57,527 bases of DNA from an uncultured Mycoplasmatota bacterium (GTDB taxonomy: Bacteria; Bacillota_I; Bacilli_A; RF39; UBA660). The notes under the pieces are model-generated. The model had not been told where the DNA came from. It did no database searches and saw nothing but the letters and a program-made list of their open reading frames with translations. The translations under genes were made by a program, and so were the position numbers. The DNA lies in NCBI GenBank assembly GCA_946497955.1, contig CAMMMH010000006.1:1-57527 (forward strand), in the 5' to 3' direction. Of the stretch, positions 1 to 9,929 are shown one piece after another. Positions within the stretch are counted from its first letter, which is position 1. The number at the start of each line of letters is the position of its first letter.

Positions 1-124
1 GAGTTTTGGTCATAAAAGTATTTCTATTGAACTGTACTAATTCTTCTGGCTCATAGTTTTTTAAATAAGTTAGTAAGTCCATTTGTTTTACTTTTTGAAT
101 AATCTCTGGTGGGTAGTAAGCCAT
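1..124 (-). CDS. Partial CDS (N-terminus only, runs off window): DUF3991/TOPRIM-type ICE protein
   Basis: Reverse-strand reading from ATG at 124 gives MAYYPPEIIQKVKQMDLLTYLKNYEPEELVQFNRNTFMTKT..., resembling the N-terminus of ICE TOPRIM/DUF3991 proteins (YxPPEVVxxAxxxDLLTYLxxYEPxELVxxxxxxYxT). Not in the ORF track because it is truncated. Confidence 0.6.
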   Translation of the reverse strand, partial: MAYYPPEIIQKVKQMDLLTYLKNYEPEELVQFNRNTFMTKT

Positions 125-132
125 ATATATCA

Positions 133-480
133 CTACCTTTCCATAGATTTATTCTTTTCTTTTTGTTCTCTTTTTAAAGTTTCTATTGTATCATCTATAC
201 TATATTCTAATGACTCGTGTATTCCTCCATCAAAATCCATCCATCCTTGATAAAGTTCTTCAAGTGGCTTTTCACATTTATTTAATGCTTTAATATCACT
301 AATATCATACTTCTCATATTCTGGATAAAACATTGAAACAAGTTCCTCTTTCATAACTTTTTCATAGGCACTATCTATAATTTTTTCCGGAGATAATTGT
401 TTTAAATTCTCAATAAAAAGATCATACTCTTTTTCCATTTTACTATATAATTCTTCTCTAATATTCATAATATTTTCCAC
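133..480 (-). CDS. Hypothetical protein (acidic, ICE-associated)
   Basis: ORF of 115 aa in a run of minus-strand genes; no recognised motif. Confidence 0.5.
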   Translation of the reverse strand: MENIMNIREELYSKMEKEYDLFIENLKQLSPEKIIDSAYEKVMKEELVSMFYPEYEKYDISDIKALNKCEKPLEELYQGWMDFDGGIHESLEYSIDDTIETLKREQKEKNKSMER

Positions 481-524
481 CTTTCTTTGTTTTTAATTGC
501 AATAAAAAAAGCAACTAGATTTCT

Positions 525-785
525 CTAATCGCTTTCCCTTTCAGTAAAGAATTTTACTATTGGAACATTTAGAATAATTGATATATTCTCTACTAAAACA
601 AGTGTTGGCTCTTTCTTATATTTTTCTTGTTCCAAATTTTCTATAAACTTTTTTGTCTTACCAAGTCTTACTGATAATTCCTCTCGACTTAAATTATTTT
701 GCTCTCGATAATATTTAATATTGTTTGTAACTATTGTTTTCAACCTACAATTATTATCACTCATTTTAAATTCCCTCCATAACAA
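525..785 (-). CDS. XRE-family helix-turn-helix protein
   Basis: NIKYYREQNNLSREELSVRLGKTKKFIENLEQ... HTH_3-like pattern. Confidence 0.7.
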   Translation of the reverse strand: MLWREFKMSDNNCRLKTIVTNNIKYYREQNNLSREELSVRLGKTKKFIENLEQEKYKKEPTLVLVENISIILNVPIVKFFTERESD

Positions 786-1047
786 TTTTTTGAAAATAAT
801 TTTCTCCTATTAAAGATTCCAAACTGGTATTTAATGTTTTACATATATCTATTACAACAGCCACAGGAGGAATCTTTTTCAATTTAAGGCTTTCTAATCT
901 TTCAATATAATCTTTGGGTTTGCCTATAATTATTGATAATTCTTCTTGACTCAAGTTGGCTTTTATTCTATAAATCATAATGTTTATAGACAATTTATTC
1001 ATCAATTCAAAATCTTCACTTGACATATAATTCTTCCTTTCCTGCAA
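766..1047 (-). CDS. XRE-family helix-turn-helix protein (paralogue of neighbour)
   Basis: NIMIYRIKANLSQEELSIIIGKPKDYIERLESLKLKKIPP... HTH_3-like pattern; overlaps the next gene by 20 nt. Confidence 0.7.
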   Translation of the reverse strand: MQERKNYMSSEDFELMNKLSINIMIYRIKANLSQEELSIIIGKPKDYIERLESLKLKKIPPVAVVIDICKTLNTSLESLIGENYFQKIVMEGI

Positions 1048-1087
1048 CCATTATAAATAATCAAAAGAAGATAAACAAATGTGCAAA

Positions 1088-4000
1088 TTATCTTGCATAA
1101 GCCTTTTCGTAGGTTTGACACTCTACTTCTTCATTATCAGAGAAATCTATTACTTCTTTTTCCTTATCATTCATATTTAATTTTATATTTAATTCATCTA
1201 ATCTTTTAGATTTTTCTTTTAATTCTTGCTCTTGTTTGAAAGGTCTTTTTGCTTCTTCTTTTGCATTTTCAAATTGTAATTTGGTATCTTCTAGTGATGT
1301 TATAGTATCTTTTAATATTTCGTTTATATCTTTTAATTTATTATCAATACGTGTAATATTTCCACTAGGATCAGTTCCTAAACTAACTTCATAAGACAAT
1401 TTATTTTTTAAAATCAAGTTAAAAGTTCTTCCTATTTTATCGAACTCAATACTTGTTTTAAATCCTTTATATTCTCCCAATTCTATTGGCTCTGGATTAG
1501 TCATACCTTTACAAATTTCTAATATTTTATTTCCTGCTTCCATTCTATCTGTATAGGTTTTATCTTTAATAACCATACTATCAAACTTGATTTCTTCAGT
1601 CTGCAAATGACTATTTAATAGTCCTATATCTTCTTTTAAATCTAATATTTTTGTTTCTAATCTTTTAATTTCATTAGGATAATATTTAATTATTTTATCT
1701 TCTATTGCATATATCTGACTTAAATGACTTTGCTTTAATAATTTTAATTTAGCAACCTCTGTATCAAGTTCTGTCTTTTCAATTATTAGAGGATTACCAG
1801 AAGCAAGAGATTTAATTTCAGCATAAGATAAAGCTGTTTCATCAATATCTTCTGCACTTCTTACTGGGGTTTTAGATGTCATTATTTGTGAAATAAATCT
1901 TTGTTTATTTTCTACCAACTGATAAAGATATGCGTCAAATGTTCCCTCAGTTACATAGCGATAGATAAACACCTCTGGATTATTATTTCCTTGTCTGACA
2001 ATTCTTCCAGAGCGTTGTATTAAATCGCTAGGTCGCCACGGACAGTCAAGATCGTGTAATGCTATAAGTTTATCTTGGCAGTTAGTTCCAGCACCCATCT
2101 TCTGGGTACTGCCCATTAAAACTCTGGTAATTCCTTTCCTAACTTTTGCAAATAATTCTTTCTTTCTAATATCAGTATTTGCATAATGAATAAATTGTAC
2201 TTCATCTTCTGGTACACCCATTTCTTCTAGTTTTTTCTTTAAGTCATCATATACATTAAACTTACCGTCATTGTGTGGAGTGGACAAGTCACAGAATACA
2301 AGTTGAGTAAGTTTTTGGTCTTTATTTTCTTCCCATATACGATAAATATTTTTAGCACAGGTAGCCACTTTACTGTTTGGATCATCTGGTAATATTTCAT
2401 TCATAAGTCTTTGGTCTAGTGCTAATTTTCTACCATCATTCGTAATTTTAAGCATATTATCAATAGATGAGTCCACCATTTTATTCCTTACTCTTTCAGC
2501 ACGCTCTGCAAGTTCTGCAACCATTTCTTTTTGTAATTCAGTAGGCTTTACCACAACATTTTCATAGTTTGCTTTTGGTACTGGTAGATTAAGCATATCT
2601 GATGTTTGAATATCAGCAACTTCTTTAAACATTGCAAGTAATTCTGGTAGATTATAGAATTTTGCAAATCTTGTTTTAGCACGATAACCTGTACCCTCTG
2701 GTGCAAGTTCTATGGCAGTTACTGTTTCTCCAAAGGTCGAAGCCCAAGCGTCAAAGTTTTGGAGATTTCTTTTTTCAAGTTCTGCATACTGCAAATATCT
2801 TTGCATTGTATATAATTCTACCATACTATTACTTACTGGTGTTCCTGTGGCAAACGTAACACCTTTTCCATCAGTTAATTCATCAAGATAGCGACATTTC
2901 ATATATAAATCACTAGATTTTTGTGCTTCTGTTTGGGCAATACCACCCACATTTCTCATCTTTGTATAAAGAAAGAGATTTTTATAATAATGTGCTTCAT
3001 CAACAAATATTCTATCGACACCTAACTCCTCGAATGTGACAACATCATCTTTTCTTGATGTGTCATTTAATTTCTTTAATTTTGTTTCCAAAGTCTTTTG
3101 TGTTTTCATTAACTGTTTGATAGTAAATCTTTCTCCGTGATTTTCTTTTAAATCTGCTATGCTTCGCATAATGTCATCTATTTGCTTTTGTAGTATTTGT
3201 GTTTGTCTTTCAACAGACATTGGTATTTTTTCAAATTGACTGTGTGAGATAATAACTGCGTCATAATCTCCTGTTGCGATTCGTGAACAAAACTTCTTTC
3301 TATTACCAGTTTCAAAGTCTTTCTTTGTCGTTACGAGAATGTTCGCAGATGGATATAATTGCAGAAATTCTGAACTAAACTGTTCCACAATATGATTAGG
3401 TACTACAAACATACTTTTATTACATAGTCCTAATCTTTTTGCTTCCATAGCTGCAGCAACCATTGTAAACGTTTTCCCTGCTCCAACTTCGTGTGCTAAT
3501 AAGGTATTACCTCCATAAAGTATTCTTGCTACTCCATTTATTTGATGTTTTCGTAGTTTTATTTCTGGATTCATTCCATTAAATCTAATATGTGAGCCAT
3601 CAAATTCTCTTGGTCGAATTGAATTAAATTTTTCATTATATATTTTACATAGTCTTTGTCTACGTTCTGGATCAGTCCATATCCATTCTTCAAAAGCACT
3701 CTTTATTTGTTCTTGCTTTGCTTGTGCAATAGCCGTTTCTTTTTTATTTAATTCTGGTACTCGCCTACCCTCATCATCTATTGTATAATCATAAACTCTT
3801 ACATCTTTTAAATTAAGTGTTTCTTCTATAATTTTATAAGCATTTACTCTATGAGTACCAAAAGTAGAATTGGCTTTTACATTTCCTCTATCATAGTTTT
3901 TATTTTCAATACTCCATTGGGCTGTACTTTCCATATAATGAACTTTCACACTATCTTTTACATACCAAGATGGAGTTAGTAAATACCACATAAATTCTTC

Positions 4001-7000
4001 TATATCTTCTGGTGGCAACCACGTTGCACCTAATCTTACGGCAATTTCACTTGCTTCTAAATCTTTGGGTTGTACTTCTTTTAAATGTTTTACATTTGTT
4101 TCAAACCTTGAATCTGTTTTAGAAAATTCTTCGGCTATTTTTAATTTTTCTCTAACATTACCACTCAAATATTCATCAGCAGTTACCCATATATTTGGAT
4201 CACCGTAAGTTGGAACATTGAATATCTGTCCCTCTAAATCTTTTATCATTTTATCCATATCCATACCAGTTAATTTTTGCATATAATCAAGGTCAACTCT
4301 TGCCTTTTCAGATATAGATACAACTAATGCTTCTTGGGCAGTATCAACTTTTGTTATTTCAATATTTGGCTTAATAGTTCTTTTTGTGAACATATCAGCC
4401 TTGCATTTTAATTCTTTATTTTCATCTAATATTTCTAACGAACATAATAAATAAAAACTATTATCGTTAGAAAAAGCAGAGGTATTTGCTCTGCTATTGA
4501 TAAGACCATATTTTTTTGTAAAATTATCATATAAAACATTTAACTTTCTTTGTTCTTGCTTTATATCTTCGTCTGGATAATCTTCTGTTTGTAGTTCAAT
4601 TAAAGTTCTAACACAATCTCTAATTTCAATTAAGCCTTTTATTCTATTTTGAGTAGTAAGTGGTAATTCTTGTGGATACATTCTACTGTTTTCACGATAA
4701 TATATTTTATTATCTACTAATGTGTATGAGAAGTTTCTAACACTTACATCAGCAGGAATTGATAAATCTTCCTCATTTTCTTCTATGTCATCAAATTCAT
4801 ATTCTTTTATTTCAGCGTGTATATTTTGAATTGCTTTATTTAATTGTTCTTCAAGTGTAGTATCTTCATTTGCTTTACAAGCAGAGTCCATACCAAATTG
4901 TGTAGATTCCATTACCATATTTCCACAAATCATCTCTGGATGATCTATGAAATATTTATTCATTTTGATACCATCTTCATTTGTATCTAAATGCACCCAC
5001 TCTGGCTCTAAATCTGTGATAGAATCTCTTTTTTGTAGGAATATAATATCTGAAGTTACTTTTGTTCCTGCGTTTGCTTTGAAAGTATTATCCGGCAAAC
5101 GAATAGCACCTAAAAGGTCTGCTCTTTGAGCAATATATTTTCGTACAGTAGGACTTTCCTTATCAAGTGTACCTTTACTCGTGATAAAAGCAATAACTCC
5201 TCCCGGTCTTACTTTATCTATGGCTTTCGCAAAGAAATAATCGTGAATCAAAAAATTGTGTTTATCATACTTTTTATCTAGTAATTTAAAATCTCCAAAT
5301 GGGACATTTCCAATACAACCATCAAAAAAAGAGTCTGGAAGTGCAGTATTTTCAAATCCTTGTACTGCAATAGAACTCTTTTGATATAATTGTTGGGCTA
5401 TTTTACCAGATATTTTATCAAGCTCTACTCCGTATAATTTACATTCATTAAGAGTTTCTGGCAACATTCCTATAAAATTACCCGTACCACACGCAGGCTC
5501 TAGGATATTTGCCGTTTTCATACCCATTTGTTCTAGTGCTTTATACATTGTTCTAATAACTACTGGTGGTGTATAAAAAGCAGTTAAAGTTGATTCCATT
5601 GCTGATTTATATTCATCTTCATCTAGCAAATTCTTTAATTCTAAATACTCACTCGCCCAAGAACTATTTTTCTCATCAAAGGCTTGTGGTAATCCACCCC
5701 ATCCAACATATTGAGATAACACTTTTTGTTCTTCTGGTGTAGCAAAACGATTTTCTTTTTCACACAATTTCAAAACTTTAATTGCTTCAACATTTCGATT
5801 AAACTTTTCTCTATCTGTTCCAATACCTAACATATCATCAGTAATATGAAAATTGTGCCTATCTTCATTTTTAATTTCTGGGTGTAAATCAAAAGTAGTA
5901 ACTTTCGATTTTTTCTTTTTTTCAAAAGCAGGTACAAATTCTGTCTTTTCTTTTTCAGTCAGTAATTCTTTTACATAGTCTATATTTTCTTCTCTAAATA
6001 TAGGAAAGCCAGTTGCACCTTGAAAAGTAACATCTCTTAAAGATACTCTATCATTATGGATAGTATCAACAATAAACTCTCTATTATCTATTGTTAGATG
6101 TTCTCCCACAAGATCATCAACTTGTGGTGTTTGCTCCTGTATTTCTTCTTTTGTTTCTTCTTTTGGAGTTATTTCTTCTACTGTCTTACTTTTCTTTACC
6201 TTTAAATGGTCATTAGCAGGATTTTCTTGAACTTTCCTATCAAATTCTTCTCGTGTCATTTCCTTATTAAACAAAGGATATTGATAATCATATAATCTAA
6301 CTGTGTTTTCATCAAATGAAAGAATTTCGTATTCTTCTGCACCAATATATACTTTATCTCCTAAATGATACTCATATTCTTCAATAAAATCTTCTTGTTG
6401 TTCTACTATTTCAATATCATTTTGTTCTTCTTGTTCTAAAACATTTTCATCTTTATATTCTTCTCTTTGACTATTTTCATATTTTTCTAACCACGTTGGA
6501 TAATATTCTTTTTCTTTTGGGTTTAGATAACGATCCAAACTTATTAGTTCTTTTAATCGTTTTTCAATAGTATTCCATTTCAATAATACTTCTATCTCAT
6601 CTGCTTCATATCCTCGATATAAAGTAATTCCTTTACCATTGCTATTAAACCCAACACCAGAGCCTTTTACCGTATGACTACTTCCACTTATTCCATAAAG
6701 ATTTTTTAAAAATGTTATATTATCACTTGTAGATAAACTGCTTTGTAATTGTCTATAAATATAATACTTTCTTTCAGAGTTTTGCTCTTGAAAAAAAGTA
6801 TCTATGAATTCTTGTGAAAATTCTAACTCTGGTCTTTCTTGTTCTTCAGTAAGGTCTAGTAATGATAATTGTTCTTTTTCAGTAGGTAACTTCTGTTTTC
6901 TATCATATAACTGTTTCAACAATATCATTGAATTATAATGTTCAGTTAAATCTTCCCAACTTATAAAACTTTCGGTATCTCTTGATAAGAAGTTTCCTTT

Positions 7001-8461
7001 CCAAATTAAAAGTCCATTGTCAAATGCTTTATACCCATATAATTCAGTACCGACATAAATACCAACATAGACATTATCAAAAGCATTTTTTAAATATTCT
7101 GCTCTTTTAGTTTTATCTTTTTCGGTTTCAAAATAATTTCTAATTTCTTCATTAGTAACTTTTAAATTAGCAGAACTTAATATTTGATTTACTTTTGCGT
7201 CTATAACGACATAAGGACAGTGATGACTGTCCTTATCAAATACTCCTAATTGTAAATTAGTTCTTTCATTGTTATCTCCTCTGCTATCATCTTCAAGTTG
7301 TTCATTAAGCCTACCCACTTCATCTGGTCTTGTTGTTTCAATTCCTCGTTGATATTCTCTTTTATCATCATCTGTGATACTAATTGTTCCACTCTCATTT
7401 CTGATTGTTCCTGTATCTCTGATAGATGTTCCATCAACTGGTCTTTCATTAGGAGTGTTGTGTATAATGCTTTCTTGTGTTCTTTTAGGTAGTTTAGCCT
7501 CATCAATGCGTATTTCCCATTGACTTCTTTCCTCTCTTTCGGTGGCAACATTAGGTCTGGTATTTTGTAATCTCCCTGCATTGTGTAAGTTACTTTTTGC
7601 ATATTCCTCGCTCCTTTCACTTTCAATATTTCTGTTTTCACTTATATCATAATCTATTTGTTTTTCTTTATCAAATGTGCGAATTTTATCTATTTCATTT
7701 TTTCGTACATTTTTAATAGTAGCATATATTTCACGCAAACCCATTTCAGATATATCACTTGTAGCAATACCTAATCTAGTTATTGTGTCATAAGTATTGA
7801 ACTCTTGTATATCTTTAAAATCATCTGCTTTGAAATATTCAGTAGGATCAATACCACATCTTTTCATCATCATAAAAGCAACACTATTTGATAATAAAGT
7901 CTGATATGTTGCTTTAATATGGTTATCATCTTGCGAGCCTAACATACTATTATCAGAAAATTGTTTCAAATCTTCTAAATAATCGGGCAAGTTATCCTCT
8001 ACCATATTATATGCAGATGAAATAATTGCAGTAGCAAGAGAGGTTTTATTCTCTAATTCTCCATATCTGTTTTCTAATGCTTCTATAACATTTTCTTCAT
8101 AAGCCTTTGTTACTGTCCAAAGAAGAAAGTTTTTACCTAATCTACTATTAGTATCTGATACATCAAACACATATCTTAAAAACGGATACCCATTTTTTTC
8201 GGTAAGTAGAGCAATACCAGTTGCTCCTTTATTTACCCATCTTTTAAAACTTCGATTCCAAGTTTCAATTTCAGCACAAGCAACAGTTTCTGGCTTTTGG
8301 GCATATATAAGTGCTTGATCGGAGAAAGAATATTTATAATTCATTGCAGCACATTCCATAAATGAAAGCCACTCATCTGGGCTTTTGCTTATTTCTTTTA
8401 ATGTTTCTCCATATAATTCTGTAATATCTCTAATTCTTCTAGCCAATATAGTCACCTCCAT
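1088..8461 (-). CDS. ICE megaprotein: ArdC-like N-terminus, N6-methylase-like domain, SNF2/DEAD helicase
   Basis: 2457 aa. SAM motif ILEPACGTGNF, motif-IV position NVPFG, Walker A LLAHEVGAGKTFTM, Walker B FVDEAHYYKN, motif VI QRSGRIVRQGN; N-terminus SFSDQALIYAQKP...W..W..RGATGIALL-like. Confidence 0.85.
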   Translation of the reverse strand: MEVTILARRIRDITELYGETLKEISKSPDEWLSFMECAAMNYKYSFSDQALIYAQKPETVACAEIETWNRSFKRWVNKGATGIALLTEKNGYPFLRYVFDVSDTNSRLGKNFLLWTVTKAYEENVIEALENRYGELENKTSLATAIISSAYNMVEDNLPDYLEDLKQFSDNSMLGSQDDNHIKATYQTLLSNSVAFMMMKRCGIDPTEYFKADDFKDIQEFNTYDTITRLGIATSDISEMGLREIYATIKNVRKNEIDKIRTFDKEKQIDYDISENRNIESERSEEYAKSNLHNAGRLQNTRPNVATEREERSQWEIRIDEAKLPKRTQESIIHNTPNERPVDGTSIRDTGTIRNESGTISITDDDKREYQRGIETTRPDEVGRLNEQLEDDSRGDNNERTNLQLGVFDKDSHHCPYVVIDAKVNQILSSANLKVTNEEIRNYFETEKDKTKRAEYLKNAFDNVYVGIYVGTELYGYKAFDNGLLIWKGNFLSRDTESFISWEDLTEHYNSMILLKQLYDRKQKLPTEKEQLSLLDLTEEQERPELEFSQEFIDTFFQEQNSERKYYIYRQLQSSLSTSDNITFLKNLYGISGSSHTVKGSGVGFNSNGKGITLYRGYEADEIEVLLKWNTIEKRLKELISLDRYLNPKEKEYYPTWLEKYENSQREEYKDENVLEQEEQNDIEIVEQQEDFIEEYEYHLGDKVYIGAEEYEILSFDENTVRLYDYQYPLFNKEMTREEFDRKVQENPANDHLKVKKSKTVEEITPKEETKEEIQEQTPQVDDLVGEHLTIDNREFIVDTIHNDRVSLRDVTFQGATGFPIFREENIDYVKELLTEKEKTEFVPAFEKKKKSKVTTFDLHPEIKNEDRHNFHITDDMLGIGTDREKFNRNVEAIKVLKLCEKENRFATPEEQKVLSQYVGWGGLPQAFDEKNSSWASEYLELKNLLDEDEYKSAMESTLTAFYTPPVVIRTMYKALEQMGMKTANILEPACGTGNFIGMLPETLNECKLYGVELDKISGKIAQQLYQKSSIAVQGFENTALPDSFFDGCIGNVPFGDFKLLDKKYDKHNFLIHDYFFAKAIDKVRPGGVIAFITSKGTLDKESPTVRKYIAQRADLLGAIRLPDNTFKANAGTKVTSDIIFLQKRDSITDLEPEWVHLDTNEDGIKMNKYFIDHPEMICGNMVMESTQFGMDSACKANEDTTLEEQLNKAIQNIHAEIKEYEFDDIEENEEDLSIPADVSVRNFSYTLVDNKIYYRENSRMYPQELPLTTQNRIKGLIEIRDCVRTLIELQTEDYPDEDIKQEQRKLNVLYDNFTKKYGLINSRANTSAFSNDNSFYLLCSLEILDENKELKCKADMFTKRTIKPNIEITKVDTAQEALVVSISEKARVDLDYMQKLTGMDMDKMIKDLEGQIFNVPTYGDPNIWVTADEYLSGNVREKLKIAEEFSKTDSRFETNVKHLKEVQPKDLEASEIAVRLGATWLPPEDIEEFMWYLLTPSWYVKDSVKVHYMESTAQWSIENKNYDRGNVKANSTFGTHRVNAYKIIEETLNLKDVRVYDYTIDDEGRRVPELNKKETAIAQAKQEQIKSAFEEWIWTDPERRQRLCKIYNEKFNSIRPREFDGSHIRFNGMNPEIKLRKHQINGVARILYGGNTLLAHEVGAGKTFTMVAAAMEAKRLGLCNKSMFVVPNHIVEQFSSEFLQLYPSANILVTTKKDFETGNRKKFCSRIATGDYDAVIISHSQFEKIPMSVERQTQILQKQIDDIMRSIADLKENHGERFTIKQLMKTQKTLETKLKKLNDTSRKDDVVTFEELGVDRIFVDEAHYYKNLFLYTKMRNVGGIAQTEAQKSSDLYMKCRYLDELTDGKGVTFATGTPVSNSMVELYTMQRYLQYAELEKRNLQNFDAWASTFGETVTAIELAPEGTGYRAKTRFAKFYNLPELLAMFKEVADIQTSDMLNLPVPKANYENVVVKPTELQKEMVAELAERAERVRNKMVDSSIDNMLKITNDGRKLALDQRLMNEILPDDPNSKVATCAKNIYRIWEENKDQKLTQLVFCDLSTPHNDGKFNVYDDLKKKLEEMGVPEDEVQFIHYANTDIRKKELFAKVRKGITRVLMGSTQKMGAGTNCQDKLIALHDLDCPWRPSDLIQRSGRIVRQGNNNPEVFIYRYVTEGTFDAYLYQLVENKQRFISQIMTSKTPVRSAEDIDETALSYAEIKSLASGNPLIIEKTELDTEVAKLKLLKQSHLSQIYAIEDKIIKYYPNEIKRLETKILDLKEDIGLLNSHLQTEEIKFDSMVIKDKTYTDRMEAGNKILEICKGMTNPEPIELGEYKGFKTSIEFDKIGRTFNLILKNKLSYEVSLGTDPSGNITRIDNKLKDINEILKDTITSLEDTKLQFENAKEEAKRPFKQEQELKEKSKRLDELNIKLNMNDKEKEVIDFSDNEEVECQTYEKAYAR

Positions 8462-8481
8462 TCTGTTTTATATTTTGCTTC

Positions 8482-8817
8482 TTATTCATTATTCATTTCT
8501 TGTTTTTTTGCTTCTCTTACCTTTTGTAGGACTTCAAAATAATTGGTACTAATATCTAGGTCATCTACATTGTAAATTAGCATATATATAATTTCTGACG
8601 CTTCATTAGGATAAAATCTAATATCAACTTTTGTATCTTGTTCTTCCTCTGTTCTTGGAATACTATATCTTAATAGTTTATCTTTCATTTTGGTTGCAAG
8701 TTGTGCAACTCTTTCATCACTCATTTGTGTATATCTTGTAAGCATTTCCACTAATAAATTAAATTTTTCTATACTTAATTCCACTTTTACAGGTGGTATT
8801 CTTTTTTGATATGGCAT
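8482..8817 (-). CDS. Hypothetical ICE protein
   Basis: 111 aa, tightly packed downstream/upstream in the ICE operon; no recognised motif. Confidence 0.5.
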   Translation of the reverse strand: MPYQKRIPPVKVELSIEKFNLLVEMLTRYTQMSDERVAQLATKMKDKLLRYSIPRTEEEQDTKVDIRFYPNEASEIIYMLIYNVDDLDISTNYFEVLQKVREAKKQEMNNE

Positions 8818-8832
8818 TTTATAATCTCCTTT

Positions 8833-9027
8833 CTATCTTTCTAAATCTCTATTTTCTTTTACTTTGCTGACTAAAGAAATATTATTTTGATATTTTTCTA
8901 ATGCTTCTTTCAAAGCAGTATTTGCTAGTAATTCATCTACTTTTGATTGTGCTTCTTTTTTATTATGAGCTTGAACTTCAAAAGTAATTTTTCCATTTAT
9001 ATTTACATCTACTTCAAATGTTTTCAT
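8833..9027 (-). CDS. Small hypothetical ICE protein
   Basis: 64 aa, 'MKTFEVDVNINGKITFEVQAHNKKEAQSKVDELL'; overlaps the next gene. Confidence 0.45.
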   Translation of the reverse strand: MKTFEVDVNINGKITFEVQAHNKKEAQSKVDELLANTALKEALEKYQNNISLVSKVKENRDLER

Positions 9028-9257
9028 TTGCTCTCATTTCCTTTCTCATAATTTCCACTTAAAAAAGCAATTATCTTTTTATTTTTAATTGCTTCTTTGA
9101 ACTCAATAATAGTCATTATTTCGGCAGAAGATAATGTTGGTATTTTTTTTAAATCTGCCATTTGCATTGCAAGTATTTTTTTATCTGTATTAAAACCTGC
9201 TTTAAATAATTTTTCTAATGTTTTTGTAATTAGATTTAAACTATACTTTACCTCCAT
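9024..9257 (-). CDS. Small hypothetical ICE protein
   Basis: 77 aa, 4-nt stop/start overlap with gene at 8833-9027. Confidence 0.45.
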   Translation of the reverse strand: MEVKYSLNLITKTLEKLFKAGFNTDKKILAMQMADLKKIPTLSSAEIMTIIEFKEAIKNKKIIAFLSGNYEKGNESK

Positions 9258-9269
9258 TTTATCCCTCCT

Positions 9270-9929
9270 CTATATCTTTTCTACTAATTCACATATAATT
9301 ACTATTTGTTTATTAGTATTATGTCTGCACGTTATTAGTGTTAAAGTACTTTTTTGGGCATTTCTTGTTATCTCAACACTTCCAGTTTTTTCTACATCAT
9401 AAGTATTTATCATTCTGTACTTATACTCATATCCATTGTAGAAAATACTAACCGTGTCATCTATTTGTAATTTATCAAGATTTTTAAAAAATGCTGTTCT
9501 TCCATTTCCACTATGTGCAGCTAAAATAACATTTCCATTTTCTTGATCAGGCATATCTGATTCATCTAGTATTTTAATGTTTCGATTTACATTATTATAG
9601 TAACTATCTTTAGCAACTAATCCTTTTTCTAGTCCTATACTAGGTATTTTTAAAACTGCAATATAATCTAGGGAATTTGTACTTTTTGCTTGTTCAGTTG
9701 TATTATCTGTTTCTTCTGTTTCAGTTGGTATTTCATTATCAATTTTTTCTTGTTCTTCATAAAATTCTACCAAAGCAATATCTTCTAAATTATCTGCTCT
9801 TACATCAAGGAATATTTTAATTCCAATTACACTAATACCAATTAAGATAAGCAAAGAGCCAACTATTAAAAGTTGACTCTTTTTGCCTTTCTTATTGTTG
9901 TTTTTTTCTTTTTTTAACATAAACAACAA
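9270..9929 (-). CDS. Sortase
   Basis: N-terminal TM, catalytic-type AAHSGN and TLTLITC...R motifs; start overlaps the adhesin gene. Confidence 0.85.
   Translation of the reverse strand: MLFMLKKEKNNNKKGKKSQLLIVGSLLILIGISVIGIKIFLDVRADNLEDIALVEFYEEQEKIDNEIPTETEETDNTTEQAKSTNSLDYIAVLKIPSIGLEKGLVAKDSYYNNVNRNIKILDESDMPDQENGNVILAAHSGNGRTAFFKNLDKLQIDDTVSIFYNGYEYKYRMINTYDVEKTGSVEITRNAQKSTLTLITCRHNTNKQIVIICELVEKI

Noticed and set aside
7246-7641. 131-aa ORF on the minus strand inside the megaprotein gene
   Set aside because: Alternative frame of a low-complexity segment of the 2457-aa ORF; no domain signal, likely spurious.
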